64,000 nt of DNA from contig CANLRI010000004.1 of assembly GCA_947493585.1 (NCBI GenBank), forward strand, positions 1 to 64,000, given 5' to 3'. Position 1 is the first letter of the stretch. Every line of letters starts with the position of its first letter. This DNA comes from an uncultured Planococcus sp. (GTDB lineage Bacteria > Bacillota > Bacilli > Bacillales_A > Planococcaceae). The position numbers were made by a program, and so were the translations under genes. The notes under the pieces are model-generated. The model was not told where the DNA came from. It saw only the letters and a program-made list of their open reading frames with translations, and searched no databases. Positions 34,656-42,818 of the stretch are shown here, piece by piece.

Positions 34656-34934
34656 TTATAGCTCCTTTCGCTCTTTGTCTAACCGATTGAATAAGATATC
34701 CGCTCCTTGAGGGCTTAGAACCAAGCCTGGCGCAAATTCTTTATTCGATTCGGACATTTCCCCTGTGATTACACAAGCATGAGTGGTTCGATATCTTCTC
34801 AAGTTGATAAAATCTCCATCCATAAATATTTCAACCGGAGCGCCGATATCCATATTGGTGATTTTACGAAGTTCTTTGGGGATGACGATTCTTCCTAGTT
34901 GATCTACTCTTCTTACGATACCTGTACTCTTCAA
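34656..34934 (-). CDS. AbrB-family transition-state type regulator
   Basis: 92 aa. The N-terminal ~50 residues are an AbrB/SpoVT swapped-hairpin DNA-binding domain (GIVRRVDQLGRIVIPKELRKITNMDIGAPVEIF), followed by a short domain with CVITGEMSESNKEF as in AbrB. The start is TTG 34934 with AAGGATGG upstream. It is probably a regulator of genes in this element. A chromosomal AbrB usually exists too, so this is likely an element-borne paralogue. Confidence 0.88.
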   Translation of the reverse strand: MKSTGIVRRVDQLGRIVIPKELRKITNMDIGAPVEIFMDGDFINLRRYRTTHACVITGEMSESNKEFAPGLVLSPQGADILFNRLDKERKEL

Positions 34935-34974
34935 TTTATTCCATCCTTTATAAATATATTAGTATTTCAAATTT

Positions 34975-35151
34975 TTATTCATCGTCATGTTTATTTTCTT
35001 GGTTCAAGAAAATGTTCGGGTCAACAATCTCTAAATAGTCATCAAAACAAGGCTCGCAATAATATTCTTTTTCCCAGAAAGTATAGGATTCACTATTTTT
35101 GATTCGCTTATTGCAGGCCGTGCAACGAATTAGATATAAAATCTTCGCCAT
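34975..35151 (-). CDS. Small zinc-ribbon protein
   Basis: 58 aa with a CxxC pair (CTAC at residues 10-13, CEPC at 32-35), then an acidic tail rich in Asp and Glu. ATG 35151 has GGAGGGGAATCT upstream. It is co-oriented with the HTH gene upstream (26-base gap). The pattern suggests a metal-stabilised fold; the role is unknown. Confidence 0.72.
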   Translation of the reverse strand: MAKILYLIRCTACNKRIKNSESYTFWEKEYYCEPCFDDYLEIVDPNIFLNQENKHDDE

Positions 35152-35176
35152 AGATTCCCCTCCGTTCTTGGTCTAG

Positions 35177-36163
35177 TTATTCTCTGTTTCGAATCTCATT
35201 CGCCTTCTCGGCCAGTGCGTTTTCAATCCAATTTTTAAAAGATAACTTATCATCCTGGGCTGCCTGTTTAAATAAAAGGTAATCTTCGGGTTTCATATGG
35301 ACTTGAACGCTTTTCTCCGTTCGACCAAAAATCCAATGATCATTGCGCATTTCCAGTTTGCCATTAATAATGTACTGCTGAAGAAGTTTCAAGGTGTCAT
35401 CGTTGGTTTGGATTGTGCGGTACTCCGCATTCCGAACGGATGCGACAAGTTGGTCGCCCACTATATCCGCATTAAAATTCTCTACTCCACAATTGCTATA
35501 GAGGAAGTCCAAAATTTCATAGAAAGCTTTCTTCCCAATCGGGACCGCGATATCAGTGAACCCGTTTTGCCCTTCGCTTTTCTTTCGATGAATACGGTAT
35601 AGTGGCTCGATATCAAGTGTTCGGATGGCTTGGACGTAGGGGATAAAATAGCCATTTTTCAGTTCAAATCCAACTCTTTCCTTTCGGTCTGTCTTTAAAC
35701 GAAGCTTCTCTTCCCCGCCCACCAGGAAGGTTTGGTACAGCGCCACATCGAATGATGGATGAAACAGATGGTTCTTTTTCGCTCGTTTCGTTGTCTGCTG
35801 ATTCAAATGAGCCAAAATCTTCTTTTCAAATTCAGGTGTTATCGCATAGCGCATCCGTGATGAATGGGGATTAGATGGCACCATAGGAACTTGTAAATTC
35901 AAGGCTCTGATGATTTCTCTTATTTTCGAAGCAAATACGCCCGCTCTTCTCGCCAATTCGGAAATCGTGATCCCCATATCGTCCAACTTCTTCTTTTCCT
36001 CGACTAGAAGCTCTACGCCTTCTTTTTCATATAGAGTAGTCCCTTTTAAGCGGTGCGGGTCCTCTATCCGCTGTAAGATTTGCCTTTTTTCGTACGTATA
36101 AATAGTCGGCACTGTCACATCTAATAGGTCTGCAATTTCTTTGAGTGTATATCCTTCTCTCAT
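35177..36163 (-). CDS. MerR-like HTH protein, possible replication or partition regulator
   Basis: 328 aa. The N-terminal HTH is MerR-like (YTLKEIADLLDVTVPTIYTYEKR), followed by a second predicted HTH (ITISELARRAGVFASKIREIIRAL). The central part is of unknown fold, and the C-terminal ~40 residues look like a dimerisation or DNA-binding helix pair (KPEDYLLFKQAAQDDKLSFKNWIENAL). It overlaps the upstream gene by 4 bases. Together with the divergent recombinase it may serve plasmid maintenance. No known Rep family is matched with confidence. Confidence 0.65.
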   Translation of the reverse strand: MREGYTLKEIADLLDVTVPTIYTYEKRQILQRIEDPHRLKGTTLYEKEGVELLVEEKKKLDDMGITISELARRAGVFASKIREIIRALNLQVPMVPSNPHSSRMRYAITPEFEKKILAHLNQQTTKRAKKNHLFHPSFDVALYQTFLVGGEEKLRLKTDRKERVGFELKNGYFIPYVQAIRTLDIEPLYRIHRKKSEGQNGFTDIAVPIGKKAFYEILDFLYSNCGVENFNADIVGDQLVASVRNAEYRTIQTNDDTLKLLQQYIINGKLEMRNDHWIFGRTEKSVQVHMKPEDYLLFKQAAQDDKLSFKNWIENALAEKANEIRNRE

Positions 36164-36573
36164 GTATTGGCCACTCCGTATTTTCTGATTTTCATCGCCT
36201 GCAGTAACGTATGGAACAAGTCATGATCTAGCGAATTAGCAAAATCAGCAAGGGATATTTCGTAATCTTGACCGAATAGGTTACCGGCTGCGCGCGCAAT
36301 TTTCAAATAGCCAGTGCTGAGGTCCATTTCTTCGAACATCTCCGGCAAATTAAACCCGTCTGCTCCAAAGTAAGGGCGCATTTTTTCATAAAGTTCGCTG
36401 TCACTTGTAGCGATAAACGCAACCGCTAGATACTCGTGGCTCTTCTGTTGGGAACTATTTAACTGATCGACAACCAGCTGGAACAACTCGTAATGGGTGT
36501 CGGATAAAAATTGCGGAAATCGGTTCGATTCCGGTCGGTTCTTGTCGTTTTCGTTCGACGGATCATGTGACAT
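36160..36573 (-). CDS. Uncharacterised protein, operon partner of the HTH gene
   Basis: 137 aa, hydrophilic, mainly helical (EYLAVAFIATSDSELYEKMRPYF, then FANSLDHDLFHTLLQAMKIRKYG). ATG 36573 has GAAAGGAAGATC upstream, and its 3' end overlaps the HTH gene (ATGA). No family recognised. A -10 like TATAAT at ~36637-36642 (minus strand) may be its promoter. Confidence 0.6.
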   Translation of the reverse strand: MSHDPSNENDKNRPESNRFPQFLSDTHYELFQLVVDQLNSSQQKSHEYLAVAFIATSDSELYEKMRPYFGADGFNLPEMFEEMDLSTGYLKIARAAGNLFGQDYEISLADFANSLDHDLFHTLLQAMKIRKYGVANT

Positions 36574-37044
36574 TAAGATCTTCCTTTCAACTGATATTCG
36601 TAGTCGTTGGCAATCAAAGTGGAATGAGTTTCTTCTATTATAATAGGGTGTTCCTTTTTCGTCTGTTTGAAGGGATTCAAGTAGCGGCTACATCCCTTCC
36701 TCATATCCGCTCATTCATTCGTTCTGCCGATTTTTTTCAAATCCACTTTTCACCCCAAAACCGTCCGCTTATTTCGACTGTAAATAAAGCGGCTCTCTTT
36801 TTGGGTTGATTCAGGATAAATTCCAATGCAAAGCAAAATAAGTGATTTATTTACAATTTTATTATAACATACTCAATTTAAAAACAGACTTATTATTTAT
36901 TGAAAATAAATAATATTTATATTTTATAAATTAACTAAACCATAACAAAGTGACTGTTTGTTGTGGTTAATTGTTGGTAAGGGTAAAATAGAGAATAAAT
37001 ATACTTTTCGTTTTAACGGATTCTAAAATAAGGAAATAGAGAAA
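36574..37044. other. AT-rich intergenic region between divergent HTH operon and recombinase
   Basis: 470 bases without a supported gene. The right half (36840-36960) is very AT-rich, as origins often are. It contains the 12-7-12 inverted repeat at 36938-36968. No clear iterons or DnaA boxes were noticed. Confidence 0.5.
36938..36968. repeat. 12-7-12 inverted repeat, candidate recombinase core site
   Basis: Arms AACCATAACAAA and TTTGTTGTGGTT (11 of 12 pairs) flank the 7-base spacer GTGACTG, ending 76 bases before the tyrosine recombinase start. This geometry matches the core sites of tyrosine recombinases (dif-like or att core). It could alternatively be an operator. Confidence 0.55.
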
Positions 37045-38184
37045 GTGGTGGAAATTGTGCAGGAAATCAGCAAACAGGAATCACATGCCGTAATGGAAAT
37101 ATCTAACGTGTCGATGATGCAGCTGCAACAGAAAAAAGATGCGGCCGAAAAAGCGAAGGAAAATCCATTTGCCGATTTTAATGATTTGGAGATTCTCGCC
37201 TGGTATATCCACGAGCAGAAACATGCGAACAAAGATAACGATCGTTCGATGCGAACCAAAAAAGAGTACGAAAGTGAAATTCGCCAATTTCTCGCCGCTA
37301 TCTTGTCCTACACAGCGGCCATAGACGTCGATATCGACCAATTCCGTGGGCAATCCCTTTTCAAGTCGTTAGAATCGCGTCACCTGCGCCGGTATCAGGA
37401 GTGGCTAATGACCGAAAGTCCATATGTCCAGGAGCGGGGTCCATACAGCCCAGCAACTATTTCCCGAAAAACGACCGTCTTGAAATCCTTTTTCCGCTAC
37501 CTTTATCGAATCGGTTATATCCAGGACAACATTGCCGATGGGCTGCGTATTGCTTCTGTCCGGAAAGACGACCGGCCAGATCGTGACTTGGGACCGCAAG
37601 ACGTGGTGAAAGTGCTGCGCGCATTCCGGAACATCAACCATCCGGTCATGTTTAGCATTGTCCTGGTTCTGACGGCTACGGGGATGCGAAATGAGGAATT
37701 CTGTAAATTGAAGGTGACCGATGTAAAAAAAGATCGGATCCATGGGGGGTACTATTTAGATGTGGTCGGAAAAGGGAACAAGAAACGACAGATTCCGTTG
37801 AAGCAGAAGGCGTATGATAGCATCCGGATGTACCGATATGCGCGCGGGCTTCCCGCCCTTAGCGATGCTCAACCCGATGCTCCTTTATTTACGACTAGTC
37901 GAGGAACAGCATTTTCCCCTTCCTACTTAATTGCTTATATGACGAAAGAGTTGAAGAAAATTGAAGTCGAGCTTGAAGGTATTGAAGTGAAACTCACTCC
38001 CCATGTATTCCGCCATGCTTTTGCGATCACTTCTCGATTAGGTGGAGCGGATTTGTTTGATATCATGCGTTCACTTGGCCATGAAAAAATGGAAACAACG
38101 ATGATTTATTTGGAAAAGGTATTTGCGCGCGAAAAAAATGCGGTGAACCAGTGGGCACCAGATGCGTTGGATGAGTTTTTATAA
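37045..38184 (+). CDS. Tyrosine recombinase/integrase (XerC/D-like)
   Basis: 379 aa. A SAM-like N-terminal core-binding domain spans residues ~60-165. The catalytic domain has R215 (TGMRNEE), H320 and R323 (TPHVFRH), H346 (LGHEK) and nucleophile Y355 (MIYLEKV), with the beta-hairpin Lys in GKGNKKR. An extra 40-residue N-terminal extension is present. The start GTG 37045 is uncertain; an AGGAAATAGAG precedes it. It may integrate or excise the element, or resolve plasmid dimers at the inverted repeat 76 bases upstream. No neighbouring excisionase is evident. Confidence 0.9.
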   Translation: MVEIVQEISKQESHAVMEISNVSMMQLQQKKDAAEKAKENPFADFNDLEILAWYIHEQKHANKDNDRSMRTKKEYESEIRQFLAAILSYTAAIDVDIDQFRGQSLFKSLESRHLRRYQEWLMTESPYVQERGPYSPATISRKTTVLKSFFRYLYRIGYIQDNIADGLRIASVRKDDRPDRDLGPQDVVKVLRAFRNINHPVMFSIVLVLTATGMRNEEFCKLKVTDVKKDRIHGGYYLDVVGKGNKKRQIPLKQKAYDSIRMYRYARGLPALSDAQPDAPLFTTSRGTAFSPSYLIAYMTKELKKIEVELEGIEVKLTPHVFRHAFAITSRLGGADLFDIMRSLGHEKMETTMIYLEKVFAREKNAVNQWAPDALDEFL

Positions 38185-38241
38185 AAAAGGAGGACTTTGA
38201 TATTTCGAGGTAATAAAATTTTCGCGAAAGAAATAATAATA

Positions 38242-38270
38242 AAAACCAGGAGCGCGATGCTCCTGGTTTT
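38242..38270 (+). terminator. Terminator after the recombinase gene
   Basis: Arms AAAACCAGGAGC and GCTCCTGGTTTT around GCGAT, with T-runs on both strands; it may also serve the convergent gene at 38350. Confidence 0.85.
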
Positions 38271-38349
38271 TACTATTGGAAAGAAAAAAGTATAAAGATT
38301 ACTCTTTAAAGTCTATCTTGAGATAGGAATTTAGTTTTCAAAATTTTGC

Positions 38350-39213
38350 CTAGACTCCACATCCGACACATGATTTTCTGATTCTTTCAGAAATCCCTAA
38401 ATATATAGTTTTTCCATAATACACTGCGTAGTCATATGATTTCGTTCTATAATCTCTTAGTGGGGATACACCTCTCTTATAGCGAAATACGTGCGAGCGA
38501 CCTACATTAGTTGGGTATTCACTCGAGGCTACATAGTTATATGCCATTCCAACCCCTAGACTTGCTAAGGTTACACCCCAAAAGCCTACACCGCCCACTG
38601 TTGCAAGAATTCCTGCAATAACAGTACCCAATGCCGATGCAGAATAAGTGTTGAAGTTTCTTTGTGAGTTTACGTTAACCCAAGTAGAACCAATAAATGT
38701 CCAAGCTGAACTAGCCTCGGTTGAAATACCACCTGAATTTTCGCCTTCAAATTCGTTAGTTAAAGCTGGCAGAGTTCCATTTGGTTCATTAATAATAGTT
38801 ACTTCGAACTGATGCAATTCTCCATTCATTAAAAATTCGGTGTCTCCTACTTGCTCTATTACTTCAATATTTTCATCTGTAACGGCAACAAATGTTTTTG
38901 GATTATCCGTTCCCAAAATAATATTTTTCTCTCCTTCTGCAATATCCGCATAAACAAGTTCACTCTCAGCATTCTCTAAAGATTCATTCGCTATCTTTTT
39001 GTTTTCTTTGGACAACTTTTTACTGTTTTTCGCTTTGTCCGCTTTCAAAGATTTAAGATGTTTTTTAATACTTTGTTGTTCTTTTTTATCTAAATGCTCC
39101 ATATTTAGCGAGGGTCCTTTTTCTATTTCATTAGCATTTACCGGAGAAGCAATGTTGAATATTAACAGAACCATTAATCCCCATATAATAGTTTTTGAAA
39201 ATAGCCTTTTCAT
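38350..39213 (-). CDS. Secreted bacteriocin-like protein
   Basis: 287 aa. A signal peptide (residues 1-27, ending VNANE) is followed by a Lys/Glu-rich helical propeptide-like segment, then a C-terminal region of ~120 residues. The latter has a Gly/Ala-rich hydrophobic stretch (ALGTVIAGILATVGGVGFWGVTLASLGVGMAY), a tyrosine-rich part and a CVGCG end. The membrane-active looking helix suggests a bacteriocin or membrane-acting toxin. No family could be confirmed. ATG 39213 has GGGAGGAAAGA upstream. A small two-helix membrane protein on the opposite strand may be its immunity protein. Confidence 0.6.
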   Translation of the reverse strand: MKRLFSKTIIWGLMVLLIFNIASPVNANEIEKGPSLNMEHLDKKEQQSIKKHLKSLKADKAKNSKKLSKENKKIANESLENAESELVYADIAEGEKNIILGTDNPKTFVAVTDENIEVIEQVGDTEFLMNGELHQFEVTIINEPNGTLPALTNEFEGENSGGISTEASSAWTFIGSTWVNVNSQRNFNTYSASALGTVIAGILATVGGVGFWGVTLASLGVGMAYNYVASSEYPTNVGRSHVFRYKRGVSPLRDYRTKSYDYAVYYGKTIYLGISERIRKSCVGCGV

Positions 39214-39540
39214 CTTCTTTCCTCCCTTTTAATAGGTAATTAGTAACTAAATCTGATTATTTTCACTCCTTCCATTTTAGAATAATGTTTACAAAAAATA
39301 CCTTATCACTAGTTCAAATTTTTTGCAATATTTAATTTATTTAATATATTGAGTAGAAGTTACACATTATTCCATTCTTTGTTGCTTTAAATTCTTTTTT
39401 TTGCTAATATTCAATTAGTTATTTTTCTAAAAATTTAAAAATTATATTTATTCAAATTGTCTCAAGGTAGATTAATTAAGATAATGAAATTAATATTTTT
39501 CAAGACAACAATTATTTATATGAGAAAGGGGAGCACTCGT
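39214..39540. other. Divergent promoter region
   Basis: About 330 AT-rich bases between the secreted protein gene and the small membrane protein gene. It holds the promoters and ribosome binding sites of both; no distinct operator was recognised. Confidence 0.45.
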
Positions 39541-39747
39541 ATGGCAAAAAAAAACAGGTCCCAATGGACTCTTGGCATGGCAGGCTTTGCTGCGTTTATT
39601 TTAGCTTCAATTTTCTACTTAATAACCGGTCCTAATACTCCTGGAATACTTGGGTTTTTAACAGCGGCAATAATAATGATCGTTCTAAATGCTATTTATG
39701 TTTTTTACACAAATAAAAAATCAGGGAAACGAAAATCTCAAATATAG
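39541..39747 (+). CDS. Small two-helix membrane protein
   Basis: 68 aa from ATG 39541 with AAGGGGAG upstream; 28 upstream codons in frame lack a binding site. Two hydrophobic helices (residues ~10-28 and 34-54) and basic ends (AKKNRSQ, KKSGKRKSQ). It is divergent from the bacteriocin-like gene and could be its immunity protein; this is inferred from position and shape only. Confidence 0.6.
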   Translation: MAKKNRSQWTLGMAGFAAFILASIFYLITGPNTPGILGFLTAAIIMIVLNAIYVFYTNKKSGKRKSQI

Positions 39748-40012
39748 ATTTTTGTGCTAATAGATTCAAACCGACGACTTTGCTTCTACAGTCAGGGCAC
39801 GGGGTTGTTTGGCCTTGGCCATTAGAAGGTGGACCCTACGAAGCTTTATCTTAAGAAGGCACGCACTTGAGAAAATGCGGAGAACCAGTAAACTAGGAAG
39901 TTTGTTAAATACGTTGAAGAAAACAGTAAAGCAATTAAAAATTGAACTAGATTTTTAGAAGAGTGGAAGCTGAAATAATCTTACCAATAAAAACGCCTCT
40001 TAAACGTAAAGT
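39748..40012. other. Intergenic region
   Basis: About 265 bases; no gene supported. A terminator at its right end serves the leftward gene at 40013. Confidence 0.45.
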
Positions 40013-40025
40013 TTAGAGGCGTTTT
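39990..40025 (-). terminator. Terminator overlapping the end of the 40013-40351 gene
   Basis: Arms AAAACGCCTCTAAAC and GTTTAAGAGGCGTTTT on the minus strand. It includes the stop codon region of the gene upstream. Confidence 0.8.
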
Positions 40026-40351
40026 TTGTCGATTAATCTTTTTTCAATAGGTAGGCTTTTATTAATGCGTGATCCTTCGACCGCTCCAACGAATAGAAGT
40101 ACGCTAAGCAGGAATAAGGAAATTACTTTTTTCTGAACTTCAATCAGTTGTTCAAAGTTTGAGATGATTCCTGGAATCAATAACAATAAAGTAAGTGTTG
40201 CTGAAGCTACAAAAGTTGGAAACATGTAAACCCAATATATTCGTTTGATATGGCGAATCGAGTTCTCTTTGACTTTTTTTAAAGCACTCTCCATCACGAG
40301 GGGTAAAAGTACCAGGATCATTATGTTGAAAAGAAATATGCTAATAGACAT
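40013..40351 (-). CDS. Membrane protein of unknown function
   Basis: 112 aa with three predicted membrane helices (residues ~3-20, 42-62 and 74-92). AAAGGAG precedes ATG 40351. It is the last gene of a leftward cluster of small membrane proteins. No family recognised. Confidence 0.65.
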   Translation of the reverse strand: MSISIFLFNIMILVLLPLVMESALKKVKENSIRHIKRIYWVYMFPTFVASATLTLLLLIPGIISNFEQLIEVQKKVISLFLLSVLLFVGAVEGSRINKSLPIEKRLIDKKRL

Positions 40352-40378
40352 TTTAAATTCTCCTTTGGTTTGACTCAG

Positions 40379-40519
40379 CTACTCTGCTTTATATATTTCA
40401 GTTAATTCTTTTTCGCATTCTTCGTCAGACATGTTTTCTATTATACGTTCGTCCATACCGATATCTTTAAGGACTTCCCTGGCTATTATTTTGTCAGGCT
40501 TGTATATTCTATTTTTCAT
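40379..40519 (-). CDS. Small acidic protein of unknown function
   Basis: 46 aa, beginning MKNRIYKPDKIIAREVLKDI, acidic in the second half (MSDEECEKELTEIY). An excellent AAGGAGGAAGGAG lies upstream of ATG 40519. It lies between two membrane protein genes on the same strand. The short IAREVLKDIG segment may be a helical DNA- or protein-binding element. The function is unknown. Confidence 0.65.
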   Translation of the reverse strand: MKNRIYKPDKIIAREVLKDIGMDERIIENMSDEECEKELTEIYKAE

Positions 40520-40578
40520 TTCCTTCTTCTCCTTCCTCCTTAATTAGATTAAGATCTCAGGTTTTTAAAAAAGTAATT

Positions 40579-40902
40579 CTACGAAGCTTTTTTCTTCTTT
40601 CCCTTCGACTGAGCAGTTATAGCGTATACGCTATAGGCTAGTAATGGGAGTAACCAGATTGGATAAGTTGTTACATCAGTAGCCATATGTTCAGTTAAAA
40701 ATGCCGCTACTTTATGGGAGATGTATTCCAAGTTCAATGCAATATAAGTTGTAACCATCGCTCGAAATACAAAGAAAGTATGAAGTTGCTCACTAAATGA
40801 AGTTGTACCTACCGGCATGATGAATGGAGCAGCTAATCTAAGAATGAGTTCCAGCGTAATGATGGTAAACAAGAAAACCTGAGTCCAAAAGATATAGTCC
40901 AT
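40579..40902 (-). CDS. Membrane protein of unknown function
   Basis: 107 aa with ~3 membrane helices and a Lys-rich C-terminus (KGKKKKAS). AAGAGGTGAACTCAT precedes ATG 40902. It belongs to the same strand cluster as the genes on either side; no family recognised. Confidence 0.65.
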   Translation of the reverse strand: MDYIFWTQVFLFTIITLELILRLAAPFIMPVGTTSFSEQLHTFFVFRAMVTTYIALNLEYISHKVAAFLTEHMATDVTTYPIWLLPLLAYSVYAITAQSKGKKKKAS

Positions 40903-41041
40903 ATGAGTTCACCTCTTATTCGATTTACTTGATAATTTATTATTGGCTACTGAAAGAATCAAACAATGAATCAATCGTTTCACCGAGAAAGTCATCGGCA
41001 GTTTCCTGTGCTTTATTTTTTATATCTTCTCCGATAATTTT

Positions 41042-41656
41042 TTAGTCCGGCCCCGAACCTACTTCACTAAAGCCTTCCCCTGGAACTGCGTAACCTTCCA
41101 TCGACCAGATTCCTATAGATTGTTTGCTAGCGGTCTTTTCGATAGCCTGCAATTCGGACAAATATCGAGTATTCGGTTCGGACACGTAATGGACCATCGC
41201 ATATCCATTCTCGAGTAAATAATCTTGAACTCGCTTTCCATCCAGATATACATATGCTAAGAAACGATCATATTTATCCTTTAGGTCACCCTCGTCAAAC
41301 TCCAGCGTAACCGTCTTCCCATTGAGTAAACCTTTCGCATAAGAACTTGCTTCATTAGCATATGGCATACCTGCTTTCTCACCAACACTCTCTGGAGTAT
41401 CCACCAGAAGCAATCGAACAGTAATTTCTTTGCCGGCAGTTAATTGAACGCCATTCCTTATTTCTCTATCTTTCGAGATGACAACTTTATATGTATCTCC
41501 GTCAGCCAAGCTGCTAATAACACCGGTGATGGCCTCTTCATTTACTTGCTGCTTGCTTGATTCTGATTTCAACGGAGCGGCTGAATCTACTGGTGGTACT
41601 GTACAACCCGTGAGGACAAACGGCAACGTAGCAACCGCGAGTAAATTCTTTTTCAT
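41042..41656 (-). CDS. Secreted thermonuclease-type nuclease, lipoprotein
   Basis: 204 aa from ATG 41656 (GGGGAGGTGTAGATAAA upstream); the frame extends into the next gene. A signal peptide with lipobox LTGC predicts a lipid-anchored protein. The staphylococcal nuclease-like domain shows DGDTYKV, RLLLVDTPES, YAKGLLNGKTVTLEFDEGD and KDKYDRFLAYVYLDG with the catalytic acid and arginine positions. Such nucleases degrade extracellular DNA and are common in conjugative elements and B. subtilis (YncB, YokF). After the TAA stop the same frame continues for 33 sense codons (KIIGEDIKNKAQETADDFLG...) before two more stops, which suggests a truncated C-terminus. Confidence 0.88.
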   Translation of the reverse strand: MKKNLLAVATLPFVLTGCTVPPVDSAAPLKSESSKQQVNEEAITGVISSLADGDTYKVVISKDREIRNGVQLTAGKEITVRLLLVDTPESVGEKAGMPYANEASSYAKGLLNGKTVTLEFDEGDLKDKYDRFLAYVYLDGKRVQDYLLENGYAMVHYVSEPNTRYLSELQAIEKTASKQSIGIWSMEGYAVPGEGFSEVGSGPD

Positions 41657-41699
41657 TTTATCTACACCTCCCCTTTGTCTTATCTTCGTCATTTTCAGT

Positions 41700-42122
41700 T
41701 TAGGATTTCCCATTCTCTTTAAGGATCAAATTCACATAATCTCTGTCAGCATTGCCAAGATTCAAAGGTGTATCCAAAACCTTCATGTTTTGTATGGCAG
41801 CGAGCATTAAACGCATAATGTCCATGTGTTTTATTTCGTCGTTTGCACTTCTTTCTATGGCTGAGCGCCTGAAAGCAGATGTCAAAAAATCTTCTAAGGA
41901 AAAACGAATCAAGCCAATTTCGACTAACTTTTCATAAAGCCTTACGACCATACCAAAGACGTTATAATCGTCCGTATGCTGTAGGTCTAGACCATACAAC
42001 TTACATGCAAAGTATCTTAAATCATTCTCGTAATTAATATGGCCATAGTGCCCCTTAGTATATAGAATCAGTTGATTTTCCCAATAATAGAGGCCTATCT
42101 CGTCTTTACTGTTTTTTGTCAT
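41700..42122 (-). CDS. Uncharacterised protein
   Basis: 140 aa, helical, without recognisable motifs (FACKLYGLDLQHTDDYNVFGMVVRLYEKLVEIGLIRFSLEDFLTSAFRR). ATG 42122 has GGAGTAAAAG upstream and overlaps the gene before it by 17 bases. It is probably translated in the same operon as the nuclease lipoprotein. Confidence 0.6.
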   Translation of the reverse strand: MTKNSKDEIGLYYWENQLILYTKGHYGHINYENDLRYFACKLYGLDLQHTDDYNVFGMVVRLYEKLVEIGLIRFSLEDFLTSAFRRSAIERSANDEIKHMDIMRLMLAAIQNMKVLDTPLNLGNADRDYVNLILKENGKS

Positions 42123-42375
42123 CTTTTACTCCACCCTCCATACCTTCTTCGTGCAGACTTGCAAATAGGAATACATAAGCAAAAAATGTTATAGAGAAAG
42201 AGAAAAATAGAAGCATAGAAAATGGATCATAAGAAAGTAAATTTTCTGGGGTTGCCGCTTCTTCACCACTTAAAGTAAGTAAAATTCCGGTTTTGCTCAT
42301 GGCTAAGTAACCAGTGACTAAAGAAGAGGCTAGAAGCGTGAAAATGATAATTCTAGAAATATTCTTTTTAATCAT
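42106..42375 (-). CDS. Small membrane protein
   Basis: 89 aa with two membrane helices (residues ~8-28 and ~51-73) and a charged cytoplasmic tail (EEGMEGGVKDDKKQ). It overlaps the next gene by 17 bases. Function unknown. Confidence 0.6.
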   Translation of the reverse strand: MIKKNISRIIIFTLLASSLVTGYLAMSKTGILLTLSGEEAATPENLLSYDPFSMLLFFSFSITFFAYVFLFASLHEEGMEGGVKDDKKQ

Positions 42376-42401
42376 TTGTGCTTCGTTTCCGGTTTATTGC
42401 A

Positions 42402-42548
42402 TTAGATGTTGGAGTAATAGAATGCTGTAATAAAACACAGAAGTGCTAAGAAGAACCAAAAAGAAGAGTAAATAATTCTTTCTTTTAGTCCATAGATCAC
42501 CATTTTTGCTTTAAATTTTTGAATTACTTCATTTTGAAGTAAACTCAT
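42402..42548 (-). CDS. Small single-pass membrane protein
   Basis: 48 aa from ATG 42548 with AGGTGTGAG upstream. An N-terminal amphipathic segment (LLQNEVIQKFKAKMVIYGL) is followed by a hydrophobic helix (YSSFWFFLALLCFITAFYY). It is co-oriented with the surrounding small membrane genes. Function unknown. Confidence 0.6.
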   Translation of the reverse strand: MSLLQNEVIQKFKAKMVIYGLKERIIYSSFWFFLALLCFITAFYYSNI

Positions 42549-42692
42549 TACTATTCTCACACCTCTCAACTCAATTTATTGATTTGATCACTTCCAAATC
42601 CTTTAGAACTGTTATAACAAATCGAAAAAGGTCATCTGCTGCTGCATTTCAGGTCTTTTGGATTCTATGACAGGTGTTGAAAGACTGGGTTT

Positions 42693-42797
42693 TTAGCTAG
42701 TCGTCTCTTTAATGATTTCATGAAAAGCGACCCGTTTGATACGGTGGCCATCCTCATCGGGTTTGTCTAGTTCAACCTGGCTTTCCTGCGGCAGCAT
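42693..42797 (-). CDS. Very small protein
   Basis: 34 aa, MLPQESQVELDKPDED then a basic stretch (HRIKRVAFHEI). A perfect AAGGAGGGCTTAT precedes ATG 42797. It ends shortly before the next membrane gene and may be a regulatory or immunity-like peptide; evidence is limited to start context. Confidence 0.5.
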   Translation of the reverse strand: MLPQESQVELDKPDEDGHRIKRVAFHEIIKETTS

Positions 42798-42818
42798 ATA
42801 AGCCCTCCTTCTAGACAA

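Noticed and set aside
35177..36163. Plasmid replication initiator
   Set aside because: Position beside an AT-rich region and HTH domains are suggestive, but no known Rep family pattern or iterons were seen, so it is described only as an HTH protein.
37081..37743. Minus-strand frames inside the tyrosine recombinase
   Set aside because: They overlap the catalytic domain of a well-supported gene and lack start signals.
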